A program made the translations under genes and the position numbers. The notes under the pieces were generated by a model. That model was not told the DNA's origin, did no database searches, and saw nothing but the letters and a program-made list of their open reading frames with translations. From Bacteroides pyogenes DSM 20611 = JCM 6294 (GTDB lineage: Bacteria > Bacteroidota > Bacteroidia > Bacteroidales > Bacteroidaceae), in contig NZ_ATZH01000011.1 of the NCBI RefSeq assembly GCF_000428105.1, positions 1 to 64,000 on the forward strand: a stretch of DNA of 64,000 bases, read 5' to 3'. Shown here in pieces: positions 27,368 through 36,453 of the stretch. The first letter of the stretch is position 1; every line of letters begins with the position of its first letter.

Positions 27368-28165
27368 ATGAACGAGAAATGGAATAGCCGGAAATATCAG
27401 ATAGGCTATGCGCTAAGCGGGGGATTTATCAAAGGATTTGCTCATTTGGGAGTCATGCAGTCCTTGTTGGAACACGACATCAAGCCGGATATCATCTCCG
27501 GAGTAAGCGCGGGCGCGCTTGCGGGGGTGTTCTGCGCCGACGGCAACGAGCCTTATCAGGTTATCGAATATTTTGCAGGACATAAGTTTCTCGACCTTAC
27601 CAAACTTACGATTCCTAAAAGGGGATTGTTCGAATTGAGCGAATTTATGGACTTTCTTCGCACCCATCTGAGGGCCCAACGAATGGAGGAGCTGCAAATA
27701 CCGCTGATTGTCACAGCCACCGATCTCGACCACGGGCGCATGGTACACTTTCATCGCGGGCCGATAGCCGAACGCATCGCAGCCTCCTGCTGCATGCCCG
27801 TGATGTTCGCCCCCGTGAAAATAAACGGTACGAACTACGTAGACGGGGGGCTCCTGATGAATCTTCCCGTTTCTACCCTTCGCAGAGTATGCGACAAGGT
27901 GGTCGGGGTAAACGTAAGCCCGCTCATGGCGGAAGACTATAAAATGAATATCCTGACCATCGCCATGCGTTCTTTCCACTTCATGTTCCGCGCAAACACT
28001 TTTCCCGAAAGAGCAAAATGCGACTTGCTGATCGAGCCGTACAACCTGAACGGATATAGCAACACGGAACTGGAAAAAGCGGAAGAAATATTCAATCAGG
28101 GATACGAAACCGCCAACCGGCTGCTCGGCTCGTTGCTCGAAGAGAAAGGGAAAATATGGAAGTAA
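27368..28165 (+). CDS. Cytosolic patatin-like phospholipase
   Basis: 265 residues, no signal peptide. The oxyanion loop is ALSGGFIKGFAHLG, the nucleophile Ser is in GVSAG, and the catalytic Asp is in YVDGGLLMNLP. This is the short bacterial patatin (RssA/YlbK-like) that hydrolyses acyl esters; the target lipid is unknown. The gene ends inside the first codons of an alternative start of the amylase gene, so the two are an operon. It is distinct from the outer-membrane patatin at 1418. Confidence 0.88.
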   Translation: MNEKWNSRKYQIGYALSGGFIKGFAHLGVMQSLLEHDIKPDIISGVSAGALAGVFCADGNEPYQVIEYFAGHKFLDLTKLTIPKRGLFELSEFMDFLRTHLRAQRMEELQIPLIVTATDLDHGRMVHFHRGPIAERIAASCCMPVMFAPVKINGTNYVDGGLLMNLPVSTLRRVCDKVVGVNVSPLMAEDYKMNILTIAMRSFHFMFRANTFPERAKCDLLIEPYNLNGYSNTELEKAEEIFNQGYETANRLLGSLLEEKGKIWK

Positions 28166-28224
28166 AGCCGTTGCGCTTTGCAATACCCAAAAAGAATATC
28201 GACACTGAAGAAAAAAACAACATA

Positions 28225-29922
28225 ATGGACAACGAAAAGAAAATCATCATCTATCAGGTTTTTACCCGCCTGTTCGGAAACAACAACAACCATTGCGTGC
28301 GCAACGGGGATATCGTTACCAACGGCTGCGGTAAAATGGGAGACTTTACGCTCAAGGCTTTGGGAGAAATCAAAAAGACGGGAGCGACGCATATCTGGTA
28401 TACCGGCATCATCGAGCATGCCACGCAGACCGATTACCGCCGCTACAACATCCGCCCCGACCATCCCGCCATCGTGAAAGGAAAAGCGGGCTCGCCCTAC
28501 GCCATTAAGGATTATTACGATGTAGACCCCGATCTGGTGAACGACATACCCGAACGGATGAAGGAATTCGAGAATCTGGTTCGCCGCACGCACCGTGCAG
28601 GACTAAAGGTGATAATCGATTTCGTTCCGAACCACGTGTCGCGTCAGTACCATTCGGACATGCAACCCGACGGGACTGTAAACCTCGGAGCCAACGACGA
28701 CCCGGCGCAATCATTCAGTCCTTACAATAACTTTTATTACATTCCCAAAGCCGAACTCCGCGGACAGTTCGACATGACGGCGGGAGCAGCGGAACCTTAC
28801 CGGGAGTTTCCCGCCAAGGCGACAGGCAACAACCGGTTCGACGCGACGCCAACGGTGAACGACTGGTATGAAACCATAAAGCTGAATTATGGCATAGACT
28901 ATCAGAACGGAGGCACGTGCCACTTCTCGCCCACTCCGGATACATGGTTCAAAATGTTGGACATACTGCTGTTCTGGGCTTCGAAAAAGATAGACGCTTT
29001 CCGGTGCGACATGGCGGAAATGGTTCCCGTAGAGTTCTGGGAATGGGCGATTCCACAAGTAAAAGAGGCTTATCCCGACATCCTTTTCATCGCCGAAGTC
29101 TACAATCCCGCCGAATACCGTAATTACCTGCAACGGGGAAAATTCGATTACCTGTACGATAAAGTCGGCTTGTACGAAACACTTCGCAATGTAATCTGCG
29201 GCTTTCAGTCGGCAACAGCCATCACCCAATGTTGGCAAAGCCTGAACGGAATGGAGAAATATATGCTCAACTTCCTCGAAAACCACGACGAGCAGCGCAT
29301 CGCTTCCGATTTCTTTGCGGGAAACCCGCGCAAAGGTATTCCGGGTCTCATCGTTTCGGCCTGCATGAACACCAATCCGATGATGATCTATTTCGGACAG
29401 GAATTCGGCGAACGGGGCATGGACAACGAAGGATTCAGCGGTAAAGACGGGCGAACCACCATATTCGACTATTGGAGCGTGGACACCATCCGAAGGTGGC
29501 GGAACGGAGGCAAGTTCGACGGAAAGATGTTATCCGAAGAACACAAGCGTTTGTACACCGTCTACCGGAAAGTGCTCACCCTTTGCAACGAAGAGCAAGC
29601 CATCGCTCAAGGGCTTTTCTTCGATCTGATGTACGCGAATATCAACGGATGGAAGTTCAACGAACACCGGCAGTACACATTCATGCGGAAGTTCGGCAAT
29701 GAGTTGTTGTTTTTTGTAGTCAACTTCGACAGCCAGCCGGTCGACGTTGCCATCAACATACCTTCGCACGCTTTCGACTATCTGCAAATGCCGCAGACCG
29801 ACGTTTGCAAAGCCACCGAACTGCTGACCGGAAAAGAGGAAGAAATCAGTCTGCTGCCGTATAAAGCCACAGAAGTATCCGTAGGCGGATACAGCGGCAA
29901 AATACTGAAAATCATCTTTTGA
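28225..29922 (+). CDS. GH13 alpha-amylase-family glycoside hydrolase
   Basis: 565 residues from MDNEKKIIIYQVFTRLFG. The four GH13 regions are present: VIIDFVPNHV, DAFRCDMAEMV (nucleophile Asp), FIAEVYNP (acid Glu) and FLENHDEQR. The C-terminal 90 residues form a beta domain. No signal peptide, so it acts on cytosolic alpha-glucan or maltodextrin. A start at 28156, overlapping the patatin stop, would add 23 residues that do not look like the family; 28225 is preferred. It converges on glgB, so the pair suggests glycogen or maltodextrin turnover. Confidence 0.88.
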   Translation: MDNEKKIIIYQVFTRLFGNNNNHCVRNGDIVTNGCGKMGDFTLKALGEIKKTGATHIWYTGIIEHATQTDYRRYNIRPDHPAIVKGKAGSPYAIKDYYDVDPDLVNDIPERMKEFENLVRRTHRAGLKVIIDFVPNHVSRQYHSDMQPDGTVNLGANDDPAQSFSPYNNFYYIPKAELRGQFDMTAGAAEPYREFPAKATGNNRFDATPTVNDWYETIKLNYGIDYQNGGTCHFSPTPDTWFKMLDILLFWASKKIDAFRCDMAEMVPVEFWEWAIPQVKEAYPDILFIAEVYNPAEYRNYLQRGKFDYLYDKVGLYETLRNVICGFQSATAITQCWQSLNGMEKYMLNFLENHDEQRIASDFFAGNPRKGIPGLIVSACMNTNPMMIYFGQEFGERGMDNEGFSGKDGRTTIFDYWSVDTIRRWRNGGKFDGKMLSEEHKRLYTVYRKVLTLCNEEQAIAQGLFFDLMYANINGWKFNEHRQYTFMRKFGNELLFFVVNFDSQPVDVAINIPSHAFDYLQMPQTDVCKATELLTGKEEEISLLPYKATEVSVGGYSGKILKIIF

Positions 29923-29949
29923 CGGCTTATTCGGGGATATATCACAAAA

Positions 29950-30010
29950 CGACAGCTTTACACCGCCCCGTCGGAATCCCGACACGAGAACAACCGGTGT
30001 AAAGCTGTCG
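29950..30010. terminator. Bidirectional terminator between the amylase and glgB
   Basis: CGACAGCTTTACACC at 29950-29964 pairs perfectly (15 bp) with 29996-30010, with a second small hairpin (GTCGGgaatCCCGAC) in the loop. It separates two convergent genes. Confidence 0.7.
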
Positions 30011-30036
30011 CCTGTATCCTACACATCTCCGCTCGC

Positions 30037-32049
30037 CTACTTCTTCTTCCTCAGCACCACTGCGGTACGGGCGGGGATATAAAGTTTCAGCCATTCTTTC
30101 TTTTCTTTCTTATACAAGGGGTCGGCGATGGTAAAGTGAACGACGGAATCATCGGCGAAACCGTTTCCGCCAAACGACACGCTGTCCGTATTCAAGATTG
30201 CTTCATACGCTCCGGGAGCAACGAGGAAACCATAGTCGGTAAACGACTGCTTCGGATTGAAGTTGAATACAAACAGCAAATCCTTGCGCGCGTAAGCCAG
30301 AATCTGATCGCCGTCGTTGTGCCAGATTTCCTGAACCGGCGTTGCCTGAAAGTCCTTCACGCTTTTGATGGCCTTCAGCATTTCCCTGTCGAAATCCCCC
30401 AGATAGTGATAAGCCAGATTCTTATTGTCCACCAAATCCCACTGACGGCGGGCGTACTTATACGACCATCCGTTTCCTTCACGCGGGAAATCGATCCATT
30501 CGGGATGCCCGAACTCGTTTCCCATAAAGTTGAGATAACCGCCGTTGATAGTGGATGCGGTCAACAAGCGAATCATTTTGTGCAAAGCTATTCCTCTGTG
30601 AACCACATAATTCTCGTCTCCCTTCTGCATGTGCCAATACATATCGGCATCGATCAGGCGGAAAATGATCGTCTTATCGCCTACCAATGCCTGATCATGA
30701 CTTTCGGTATACGAAACGGTCTTTTCGTCCCGACGGCGATTGGTCACTTCCCAGAACATGCTCGAAGGCTTCCAGTCCTCGTCCACTTTCTCTTTGATCG
30801 TTTTAATCCAGTAATCGGGAATATTCATCGCCATGCGGTAATCGAATCCGTAGCCGCCGTCTTCCGCTTTGGCGGCAAGTCCCGGCATCCCCGATACTTC
30901 TTCGGCAATGGTTATCGCCTTCGGGTTCACCTGATGAATCAACTTATTGGCCAACGTCAGATAACAAATGGCATTATCATCCTGATGACCGTTGAAGTAA
31001 TCGCCGTAATTGCAAAAAGCCTCGCCCAATCCGTGACTGTAATAAAGCATGGAAGTAACTCCGTCGAAGCGGAACCCGTCGAATTTGTACTCTTCCAACC
31101 AATATTTACAGTTAGACAGCAGGAAGTGAATCACTTCGTTTTTGCCGTAATCAAAGCATAGAGAGTCCCAAGCCGGATGCTCACGCTGCTCGCCCTGATA
31201 AAAATACTGGTGAGGATCGCCGGCAAAATTGCCCAATCCTTCCACTTCATTCTTCACAGCATGCGAATGTACGATATCCATGATGACGGCAATGCCCATT
31301 TCATGAGCCGTATCGATGAGTTCTTTCAGCTCATCGGGAGTGCCGAATCTTGAAGAGGCCGCAAAGAAGTTGGAAACGTGATAACCGAAACTTCCGTAGT
31401 AAGGATGCTCCTGTATGGCCATAATCTGAATACAGTTGTATCCGTCTTCGGCTACACGCGGAAGAATTTTTTCGCGGAATTCGGCATAGCTGCCTACCTT
31501 CTCTTCGTTTTGCGCCATTCCGATGTGGCATTCGTAAATAAGCAAAGGAGAAGTGTTCGGCTTGAACGCTTTCTTTTTGAATCGATACGGATTCTCGGGC
31601 GCCCATACCTGTGCGCTGAATATATGAGTGCGTTCATCCTGAACCACATAATTGGCCCATGCCGGAATGCGTTCGCCCTGTCCGCCTTCCCAATAGATGT
31701 TCAGCTTGTACAAATCGCCGTGATGAATAGCTTCTTCGGGGAGATTGATTTCCCAGTTTCCGTTTTTCAGCTTTTTCAGCTTATAAGCAGCCTGTTCTTC
31801 CCAGTTATTGAATGTGCCTACAAGATAAATATGTGTAGCGTTTGGCGCCCATTCACGGAAAACCCATCCTTGCACTGTGCGATGCAATCCAAAATAAAGA
31901 TAACCCGAAGCAAAGTCGGCAAGGCTTTGCTTCCCTTTGTCGGTCAACTCGGCTTCCTTTTTCAACGCATGCCCGTAACGACCGATAATCGCTTCGGCAT
32001 AAGGTTCCAGCCAGGGATCATTTTTAATAAGATTCAGAGTCTTTTCCAT
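30037..32049 (-). CDS. glgB: 1,4-alpha-glucan branching enzyme
   Basis: 670 residues. A CBM48 domain (FREWAPNATHIYLVGTFNNW) is followed by a GH13 catalytic barrel with VIMDIVHSHAV, GFRFDGVTSML (nucleophile Asp), TIAEEVSGMPG (Glu) and SYTESHDQAL. The ELID and YYSHGLG details place it in the eukaryote-like GH13_8 group of branching enzymes. It forms alpha-1,6 branches in glycogen in the cytosol. It follows the YhcH-family gene by 19 bases, so they are likely cotranscribed. Confidence 0.93.
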   Translation of the reverse strand: MEKTLNLIKNDPWLEPYAEAIIGRYGHALKKEAELTDKGKQSLADFASGYLYFGLHRTVQGWVFREWAPNATHIYLVGTFNNWEEQAAYKLKKLKNGNWEINLPEEAIHHGDLYKLNIYWEGGQGERIPAWANYVVQDERTHIFSAQVWAPENPYRFKKKAFKPNTSPLLIYECHIGMAQNEEKVGSYAEFREKILPRVAEDGYNCIQIMAIQEHPYYGSFGYHVSNFFAASSRFGTPDELKELIDTAHEMGIAVIMDIVHSHAVKNEVEGLGNFAGDPHQYFYQGEQREHPAWDSLCFDYGKNEVIHFLLSNCKYWLEEYKFDGFRFDGVTSMLYYSHGLGEAFCNYGDYFNGHQDDNAICYLTLANKLIHQVNPKAITIAEEVSGMPGLAAKAEDGGYGFDYRMAMNIPDYWIKTIKEKVDEDWKPSSMFWEVTNRRRDEKTVSYTESHDQALVGDKTIIFRLIDADMYWHMQKGDENYVVHRGIALHKMIRLLTASTINGGYLNFMGNEFGHPEWIDFPREGNGWSYKYARRQWDLVDNKNLAYHYLGDFDREMLKAIKSVKDFQATPVQEIWHNDGDQILAYARKDLLFVFNFNPKQSFTDYGFLVAPGAYEAILNTDSVSFGGNGFADDSVVHFTIADPLYKKEKKEWLKLYIPARTAVVLRKKK

Positions 32050-32068
32050 ATCAGAGCAGAATAAAAGG

Positions 32069-32515
32069 TTATGCTTTCACTTTTACGATTACTTTTTTCA
32101 CGCCGTCGGGGGTAATGCCGGGCGCATGTCCGTCTTGCGGAAAGAAGATAGCGAACATCCCCGGTTTCAGGGAAACGTAGGTTTCGGCCGCTCCGTCGAA
32201 AAATACGATATCGTCTTCGGCATTAAACGGAGCGTCTGCCGGAACACAACGGGCCAAAGGAGTATACCCGATGACTTCAGTCCCCGACAAAGGCAGCTGA
32301 ATATCGATAAACTCCCTGTGGGCTTCGAGCCTGGCTTCTTCTTTCTTTTTAGGCTTTGTCCGGACGATATTGACTACCAGCTCTTTCCCTTTCACTTCTG
32401 TTTTGCCCGCTTCCATGGCTTGCAGGTCGTGCGATTTCAAAAACTCGACAGCTTGTGCGAACAAAGGATTCAAAACCACGTATTTCTCAATGTTTTCTAA
32501 CGTATCTACTATCAT
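32069..32515 (-). CDS. YhcH/YjgK/YiaL-family protein (DUF386)
   Basis: 148 residues of the cupin-like YhcH fold. Conserved features: HREFIDIQLPLSGTEVIGY (metal-site His and Asp/Gln), FFDGAAETYVSLKPGMFAIFFP and DGHAPGI (His). Relatives take part in sialic-acid or other sugar metabolism (NanQ anomerase) or form the small subunit of an evolved beta-galactosidase. The neighbour glgB suggests a sugar role, but the reaction is unknown. Confidence 0.87.
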   Translation of the reverse strand: MIVDTLENIEKYVVLNPLFAQAVEFLKSHDLQAMEAGKTEVKGKELVVNIVRTKPKKKEEARLEAHREFIDIQLPLSGTEVIGYTPLARCVPADAPFNAEDDIVFFDGAAETYVSLKPGMFAIFFPQDGHAPGITPDGVKKVIVKVKA

Positions 32516-32555
32516 AATAATCTCTCTTTTTAATGTATATATTTTAAAGTTTCAG

Positions 32556-33221
32556 TCATTCGAAATCATCGATGGTATAGTTGATAAAATCGGCAAAACG
32601 CTTGAATTGCCTGAACACCTTTTCTATTTCGTCCAAAGCGCCGGGACGGGTGAAAAAGTCGTCGGGCACTTCATGCGCGCAAATATATTGCTTGCACTTC
32701 AAATAGTCGATGTAAGGAAAGTCTTTCGGAAATCCTTTCGGAGCAGTCTTCAGGAAATCATCGCCCACAACGGGAAAATATGTTTTAAACTCCGGATCTT
32801 CTACAATCGAGATGTATTCTTCCACGTTGTCGTAAATAGATTGTCTGACAGCCTTCAACACATTCGGGGGCAAGCAGTAGCTTCCTCCCGCGAGCATACA
32901 CCCGCCGGGCTGCAAATGTATATAATAACCGCAATGATCGGATTTCTTGCCTTTCGCATTGATGTAGCCGCCGAAATGATTCTTGTAAGGGGTTTTATCG
33001 GCAGAGAAGCGTGTGTCGCGGTAAATACGGTACGTACAGTCTTTCGGCCGGATTCCCCGGATTGTTTCGTCGAAGAGTGAGAGACGTCCGATGACGGCCT
33101 CCAGCAATTTATCAAACTCATTGCGGGCTGTCTCATATTCTTCCCGGTGTTCGTTAAACCATTCGCGATTGTTGTTCGCCGAAAGATCTTTTAAAAACCG
33201 GAAGATAAAAGGTGCATTCAT
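32556..33221 (-). CDS. DUF2461 protein (TIGR02453)
   Basis: 221 residues. The family's opening RFLKDLSANNNREWFNEHREEY is clear, and RIYRDTRFSADKTPYKNHFGGYI is its second signature. Function unknown; cytosolic. The start at 33221 (MNAPFIF) is preferred over 33236, because a -7 element TACGTTTG on the minus strand at 33248-33255 puts transcription start near 33241. Confidence 0.88.
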   Translation of the reverse strand: MNAPFIFRFLKDLSANNNREWFNEHREEYETARNEFDKLLEAVIGRLSLFDETIRGIRPKDCTYRIYRDTRFSADKTPYKNHFGGYINAKGKKSDHCGYYIHLQPGGCMLAGGSYCLPPNVLKAVRQSIYDNVEEYISIVEDPEFKTYFPVVGDDFLKTAPKGFPKDFPYIDYLKCKQYICAHEVPDDFFTRPGALDEIEKVFRQFKRFADFINYTIDDFE

Positions 33222-33296
33222 TTTAATTGTTTTCAATGATTCACCTACAAACGTACGAATTTTATTTTAAAAAACACACAAAACAGGCAATTATCG

Positions 33297-33893
33297 CTAT
33301 AGCATTAAGCTGTTTCCGTCCACCGGAATAATGAGTCGCTCCCAGTCGATCAGGGCATTGAACAGCATGATACGTGAAAAGCAGCCTAATTGCAGCCACG
33401 TGATTTCCCGTTCTACTATCAGACCTTTATCCAGAAGTTCCGCACGCTTGGTACCTTTCAGCAAAGGAAAAGCCGGAGTACACCACTTGTTGCCGTCGTA
33501 AAGAGCCACATTGGCTATCGAAGTGTCCGTCAGGTATCCGTTCCTCACAATCAATACATCATCTGCCCGACCTCTTTGCCCGAACAAAGCATTCAGTTCG
33601 CTCCGGTCGGCACTTTTATAAGTATAGTCGATCGTGTCCGAAGCAATCAGGCGCAAGGAACTTACCTCCCTCATCCGGTAAGGAGCGTATGTCACCTCTT
33701 CAATCTCTTCGCCGTACACCACACGGCATTTATAAACGCCTTCCGCAGAAGGTGGCGAGACCACATCGGACAGGGCAACCGGAGCGGAATCTTTCCCGAA
33801 AGCCGCACGCGTGCGGTTGAACCGCGCGGCATGATAGTCGAGATTGCATATCCGTCCGTTCTCTATCCTGATGGTTTCAATAAATAGGCACAT
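33297..33893 (-). CDS. pabC: Aminodeoxychorismate lyase-like protein (class IV aminotransferase fold)
   Basis: 198 residues, short for the family (about 270). It starts MCLFIETIRIENGRICNLDYHAARFNRTR, typical of small class IV proteins paired with PabB in Bacteroidota. DDVLIVRNGYLTDTSIANVALYDG resembles the PLP-binding region. It should convert 4-amino-4-deoxychorismate to p-aminobenzoate and pyruvate, for folate. It overlaps the end of pabB by 17 bases, which supports coupling. The small size makes it a variant rather than a textbook PabC. Confidence 0.8.
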   Translation of the reverse strand: MCLFIETIRIENGRICNLDYHAARFNRTRAAFGKDSAPVALSDVVSPPSAEGVYKCRVVYGEEIEEVTYAPYRMREVSSLRLIASDTIDYTYKSADRSELNALFGQRGRADDVLIVRNGYLTDTSIANVALYDGNKWCTPAFPLLKGTKRAELLDKGLIVEREITWLQLGCFSRIMLFNALIDWERLIIPVDGNSLML

Positions 33894-34875
33894 ATACTTT
33901 TTGCTTCATTTCATCATACTCGCTTTTCGCTTCACTCCGGCAAGTGATGCCGCCCCCGCTTTTGAAAAAGAGCTTTCCTCCCTCCTGCTCCACAAAACGT
34001 ATCATGACGGCGCTATCCAGTACGTCGCCATCGAAATATCCCATGACTCCGGTATAAAACCCTCTTTCGTAAGTTTCCGCCTCGGCGATAATCTCCGTTG
34101 TCTTCTTTTTAGGCGCGCCGGTAATCGATCCCGCAGGCAAAAGCCGGAAGACGATTTCTCCCAGTCTTTCCTGAAAACGCTCCGGCAAAACTCCCTGAAT
34201 TTCGGAACTTGTTTGAAGAATCCTTCCCCGATTAGTCTGCAACTCGTCTATATATCGGTAGCGGAATACCGCGACTTGTTCGGCTACCATGCTCAGGTCG
34301 TTGCGGATCAAATCGACAATGGTGGCATGTTCGGCAGTTTCCTTCGGGTCTTCCATCAACATCCGGGCCGCATCGGGCAGAGTGGCGTCGATGGTTCCTT
34401 TCATCGGATAAGAACTTATTCTCCCCTGCCGTATCCGAACGAATATTTCGGGAGAGAAGACAGTGAACGAGTCTTTTACCCAAAGTTTATACAACGCTTT
34501 CGACCGAAAGAAAATGTCTTTCAAACTCAGATTTGTCTCTATCGGCGTGCAACAAGTCAGGTTGGTCAGAAAGCTGTTTCCCGCCAGAATATTTTGCCTG
34601 ACCACTTGAAACGAACGCCGGTATGCTTCGAAAGATTCCGGAAAAGGTTTCCATAAAACGGGTTCCGCCGAAGGAACCGAACACTCTCTTCGGTCTTTCC
34701 CGCTAAGGTTGCTGAAGCCGTTCAGATCGTACAGCACTTCGTTGCCGTCTACCGACGACACTTCTTCTATATAAGAGGCGTTCCGGGCATAATTAATAAT
34801 AAAAACGAAGGGTGAACCGCTCTTCCCCAATTCATTCATCCGACCGATAGCCTGATTTTTGGTATATAATCGCAT
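33877..34875 (-). CDS. pabB: Aminodeoxychorismate synthase component I
   Basis: 332 residues, lacking the long N-terminal domain of E. coli PabB. The chorismate-binding part shows YPMKGTIDATLPDA, IVDLIRNDLSMVA, and GSITGAPKKKTTEII near the C-terminus. It adds an amino group to chorismate, using glutamine-derived ammonia from a PabA partner not seen here. The start at 34875 (MRLYTKNQAIGRM) is fixed by the promoter at 34912-34919, which lies inside a longer reading frame starting at 34947. It forms an operon with pabC. Confidence 0.9.
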   Translation of the reverse strand: MRLYTKNQAIGRMNELGKSGSPFVFIINYARNASYIEEVSSVDGNEVLYDLNGFSNLSGKDRRECSVPSAEPVLWKPFPESFEAYRRSFQVVRQNILAGNSFLTNLTCCTPIETNLSLKDIFFRSKALYKLWVKDSFTVFSPEIFVRIRQGRISSYPMKGTIDATLPDAARMLMEDPKETAEHATIVDLIRNDLSMVAEQVAVFRYRYIDELQTNRGRILQTSSEIQGVLPERFQERLGEIVFRLLPAGSITGAPKKKTTEIIAEAETYERGFYTGVMGYFDGDVLDSAVMIRFVEQEGGKLFFKSGGGITCRSEAKSEYDEMKQKVYVPIY

Positions 34876-34911
34876 ATAGCTTTCTTCTTGTTGAAACAAA
34901 ATAAAGATGAG

Positions 34912-34919
34912 CAAATGTA
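34912..34919 (-). promoter_or_regulatory. -7 element of pabBC
   Basis: The minus strand reads TACATTTG, 37 bases before the pabB start. Array B of A-tract repeats begins about 60 bases further upstream. Confidence 0.6.
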
Positions 34920-34980
34920 CGAAACAGAATGCGATAAAAAAACACATAAGGTTGCTTTTTTATTCGTTACCGTGGTTCGG

Positions 34981-35080
34981 AAAAAAGGCGGCGGGCTTTG
35001 AAAAAAACACGGCGGGCTTTGAAAAAAAGGCGGCGGGCTTTGAAAACAAAGACGGCGGGCTTTGAAAACAAAGACGGGCG
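34981..35080. repeat. Tandem 21-22-bp repeat with phased A tracts (array B)
   Basis: The core GGCGGGCTTT starts at 34990, 35011, 35032 and 35054, with a decayed fifth unit at about 35073. A tracts of six or seven bases at 34981, 35001 and 35022 are phased at 20-21 bp; later units have AAAACAAA. The unit and its CACGG variant are the same as in array A, but on the opposite strand. The array lies upstream of the pabBC promoter. The rest of 34876-35322 contains only the pabB leader and a terminator. Confidence 0.9.
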
Positions 35081-35240
35081 AGTTTCAGAATCAAGCATGA
35101 CAGGCTTAGAGATGAGCAGAGAATCTTTGAAGAAAACCCGATAACGAAATATCATTCAATCAACTTGAGAATATTGCTTTACCTGCTTGGAAATAAGGAC
35201 GATTCCACCTTTTTCACTTTTAAACGGCAAGCAAAAGAAA

Positions 35241-35265
35241 GGGGTTGCCCACTTCGGCCAGCCCC
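35241..35265 (-). terminator. Terminator of the TPR-protein gene
   Basis: On the minus strand GGGGCTGGCC-gaag-TGGGCAACCCC forms an imperfect hairpin followed by TTTCTTTT, 58 bases past the stop codon. Confidence 0.65.
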
Positions 35266-35322
35266 AACTTCCGGAAACAATCGCAGAAAAGAATGTTTCC
35301 GCTATGCGAGTTTCATCAAAAA

Positions 35323-36054
35323 TTACATTGCGCTTTTCACCTGAGTAAGCATCTGCTTTATTTCGGCTCGCTCCGGAGAAACTTTCGCCGCTTCATCCAA
35401 GTAACCGACCGATTCTTTGAATCTGGCATCGGCAACAGCTTTTTCAGCCGCATATTTCTCTGCATCGGTATTAGCTAGCGGAGCGGCTTTCTTCAGAATA
35501 TCGGCGCCATTGTTATAACACAGAACACCAAGGCTGTACAAAGCATCTGTCTTATATTTCTTGTTGTTCAGCGTGCTTACTTTTTTATAACACTCTTCGG
35601 CTTCGGCAAGTTTACCGGCTTTTTGAGCGTTAACTCCTGCTTTCAGCAGATAAACGCCATAGCTTTTTTCCAGCGCCTCGTTGCCCGGAACAGCCTTTAG
35701 CCCCTCTTCCAAAGTTGCCACATATTCATCATTTTTTTGCTGCGCTTCCAAAGCCATCGCTTTGCGGACGTATGAATTTCCCGTATTATAATTCTTCTGA
35801 ATAGCTATATCGAAATAAGTTACCGCTTCCGCATACTTCTTCAGCTTATCCGCTGCAATACCGCAATAATAAGCCACTGCAGAGTCATTATTATCGGTAA
35901 GTTTCAGGTATTCGCTGAACTTCTCATATGCTACCGGATAGTTTTTCGCATTAAACGCGCTTCCCCCTTCTTTTTTCAGTTGGTTAGGATCATTTTGTGC
36001 AAAAAGACCGGATACAGTTATACAAAAGACAAATAAAGGAATTAATTTCTTCAT
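35323..36054 (-). CDS. Secreted TPR-repeat protein
   Basis: 243 residues. Signal peptide (MKKLIPLFVFCITVSGLFAQ), then five or so TPR-like helix pairs (AFNAKNYPVAYEKFSEYLKL; AVAYYCGIAADKLKKYAEAV; and others). It is probably periplasmic and a scaffold for protein contacts; the partner is unknown. A -7 element TACTTTTG lies on the minus strand at 36086-36093. It stands alone between pabB and the HigBA island. Confidence 0.85.
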   Translation of the reverse strand: MKKLIPLFVFCITVSGLFAQNDPNQLKKEGGSAFNAKNYPVAYEKFSEYLKLTDNNDSAVAYYCGIAADKLKKYAEAVTYFDIAIQKNYNTGNSYVRKAMALEAQQKNDEYVATLEEGLKAVPGNEALEKSYGVYLLKAGVNAQKAGKLAEAEECYKKVSTLNNKKYKTDALYSLGVLCYNNGADILKKAAPLANTDAEKYAAEKAVADARFKESVGYLDEAAKVSPERAEIKQMLTQVKSAM

Positions 36055-36184
36055 AATTTTAATGTGTTTTTAGTTATTATTCTCTCAAAAGTAAAAGTAA
36101 TAATAGAAAGGCATATAATAATTTTAGGTTTTTTGTATTTTTTGAATGCTATATAACGTTCGTTCCTTTAGCCGGACAACAAAA

Positions 36185-36245
36185 AAAGCAGCTACCGGAG
36201 TAACTGCTTCACTGTGATTCCGAAGCGATTCGAACGCTTGACCCA
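36185..36245 (-). repeat. Remnant of the tRNA-Arg(TCT) 3' end with its terminator (attachment-site-like repeat)
   Basis: Bases 36212-36245 are identical over 34 bases to 37354-37387, which contain the 3' part of the tRNA-Arg(TCT) gene and two flanking bases. Beyond this repeat the minus strand forms a strong terminator (AAGCAGTTACTCCGGTAGCTGCTT plus T7 at about 36182-36208, written here as two 9-bp arms). The 1.1 kb between the two copies holds higBA. The remaining part of the gap up to 36453 shows no gene. Confidence 0.85.
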
Positions 36246-36453
36246 TAGTTCGGGAATGTCCCCTCGAATCATAAAATAATATCATTTACCCTCAATCGTT
36301 ACATTGAATAAAGCTGATCTTAAGGAGAATCTTTCTTACCCAGAACATTGATTTTTCGCTCAGCTCAAGTTTAGGGCTATAGCTCTAAAGCCAATAAATA
36401 TTATTTCTATTCGTATTGCTCAAAAAGGTTATTCGCAAGAGCATCTTAAGCGA

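Noticed and set aside
34967..35155. A 62-residue frame with KARRLFF repeats
   Set aside because: It is the translation of repeat array B in one frame, lies upstream of the pabBC promoter and has no conserved part.
36212..36245. A second tRNA-Arg gene
   Set aside because: Only the 3' part of the tRNA is present; the anticodon arm and 5' half are missing, so it is a repeat, not a gene.
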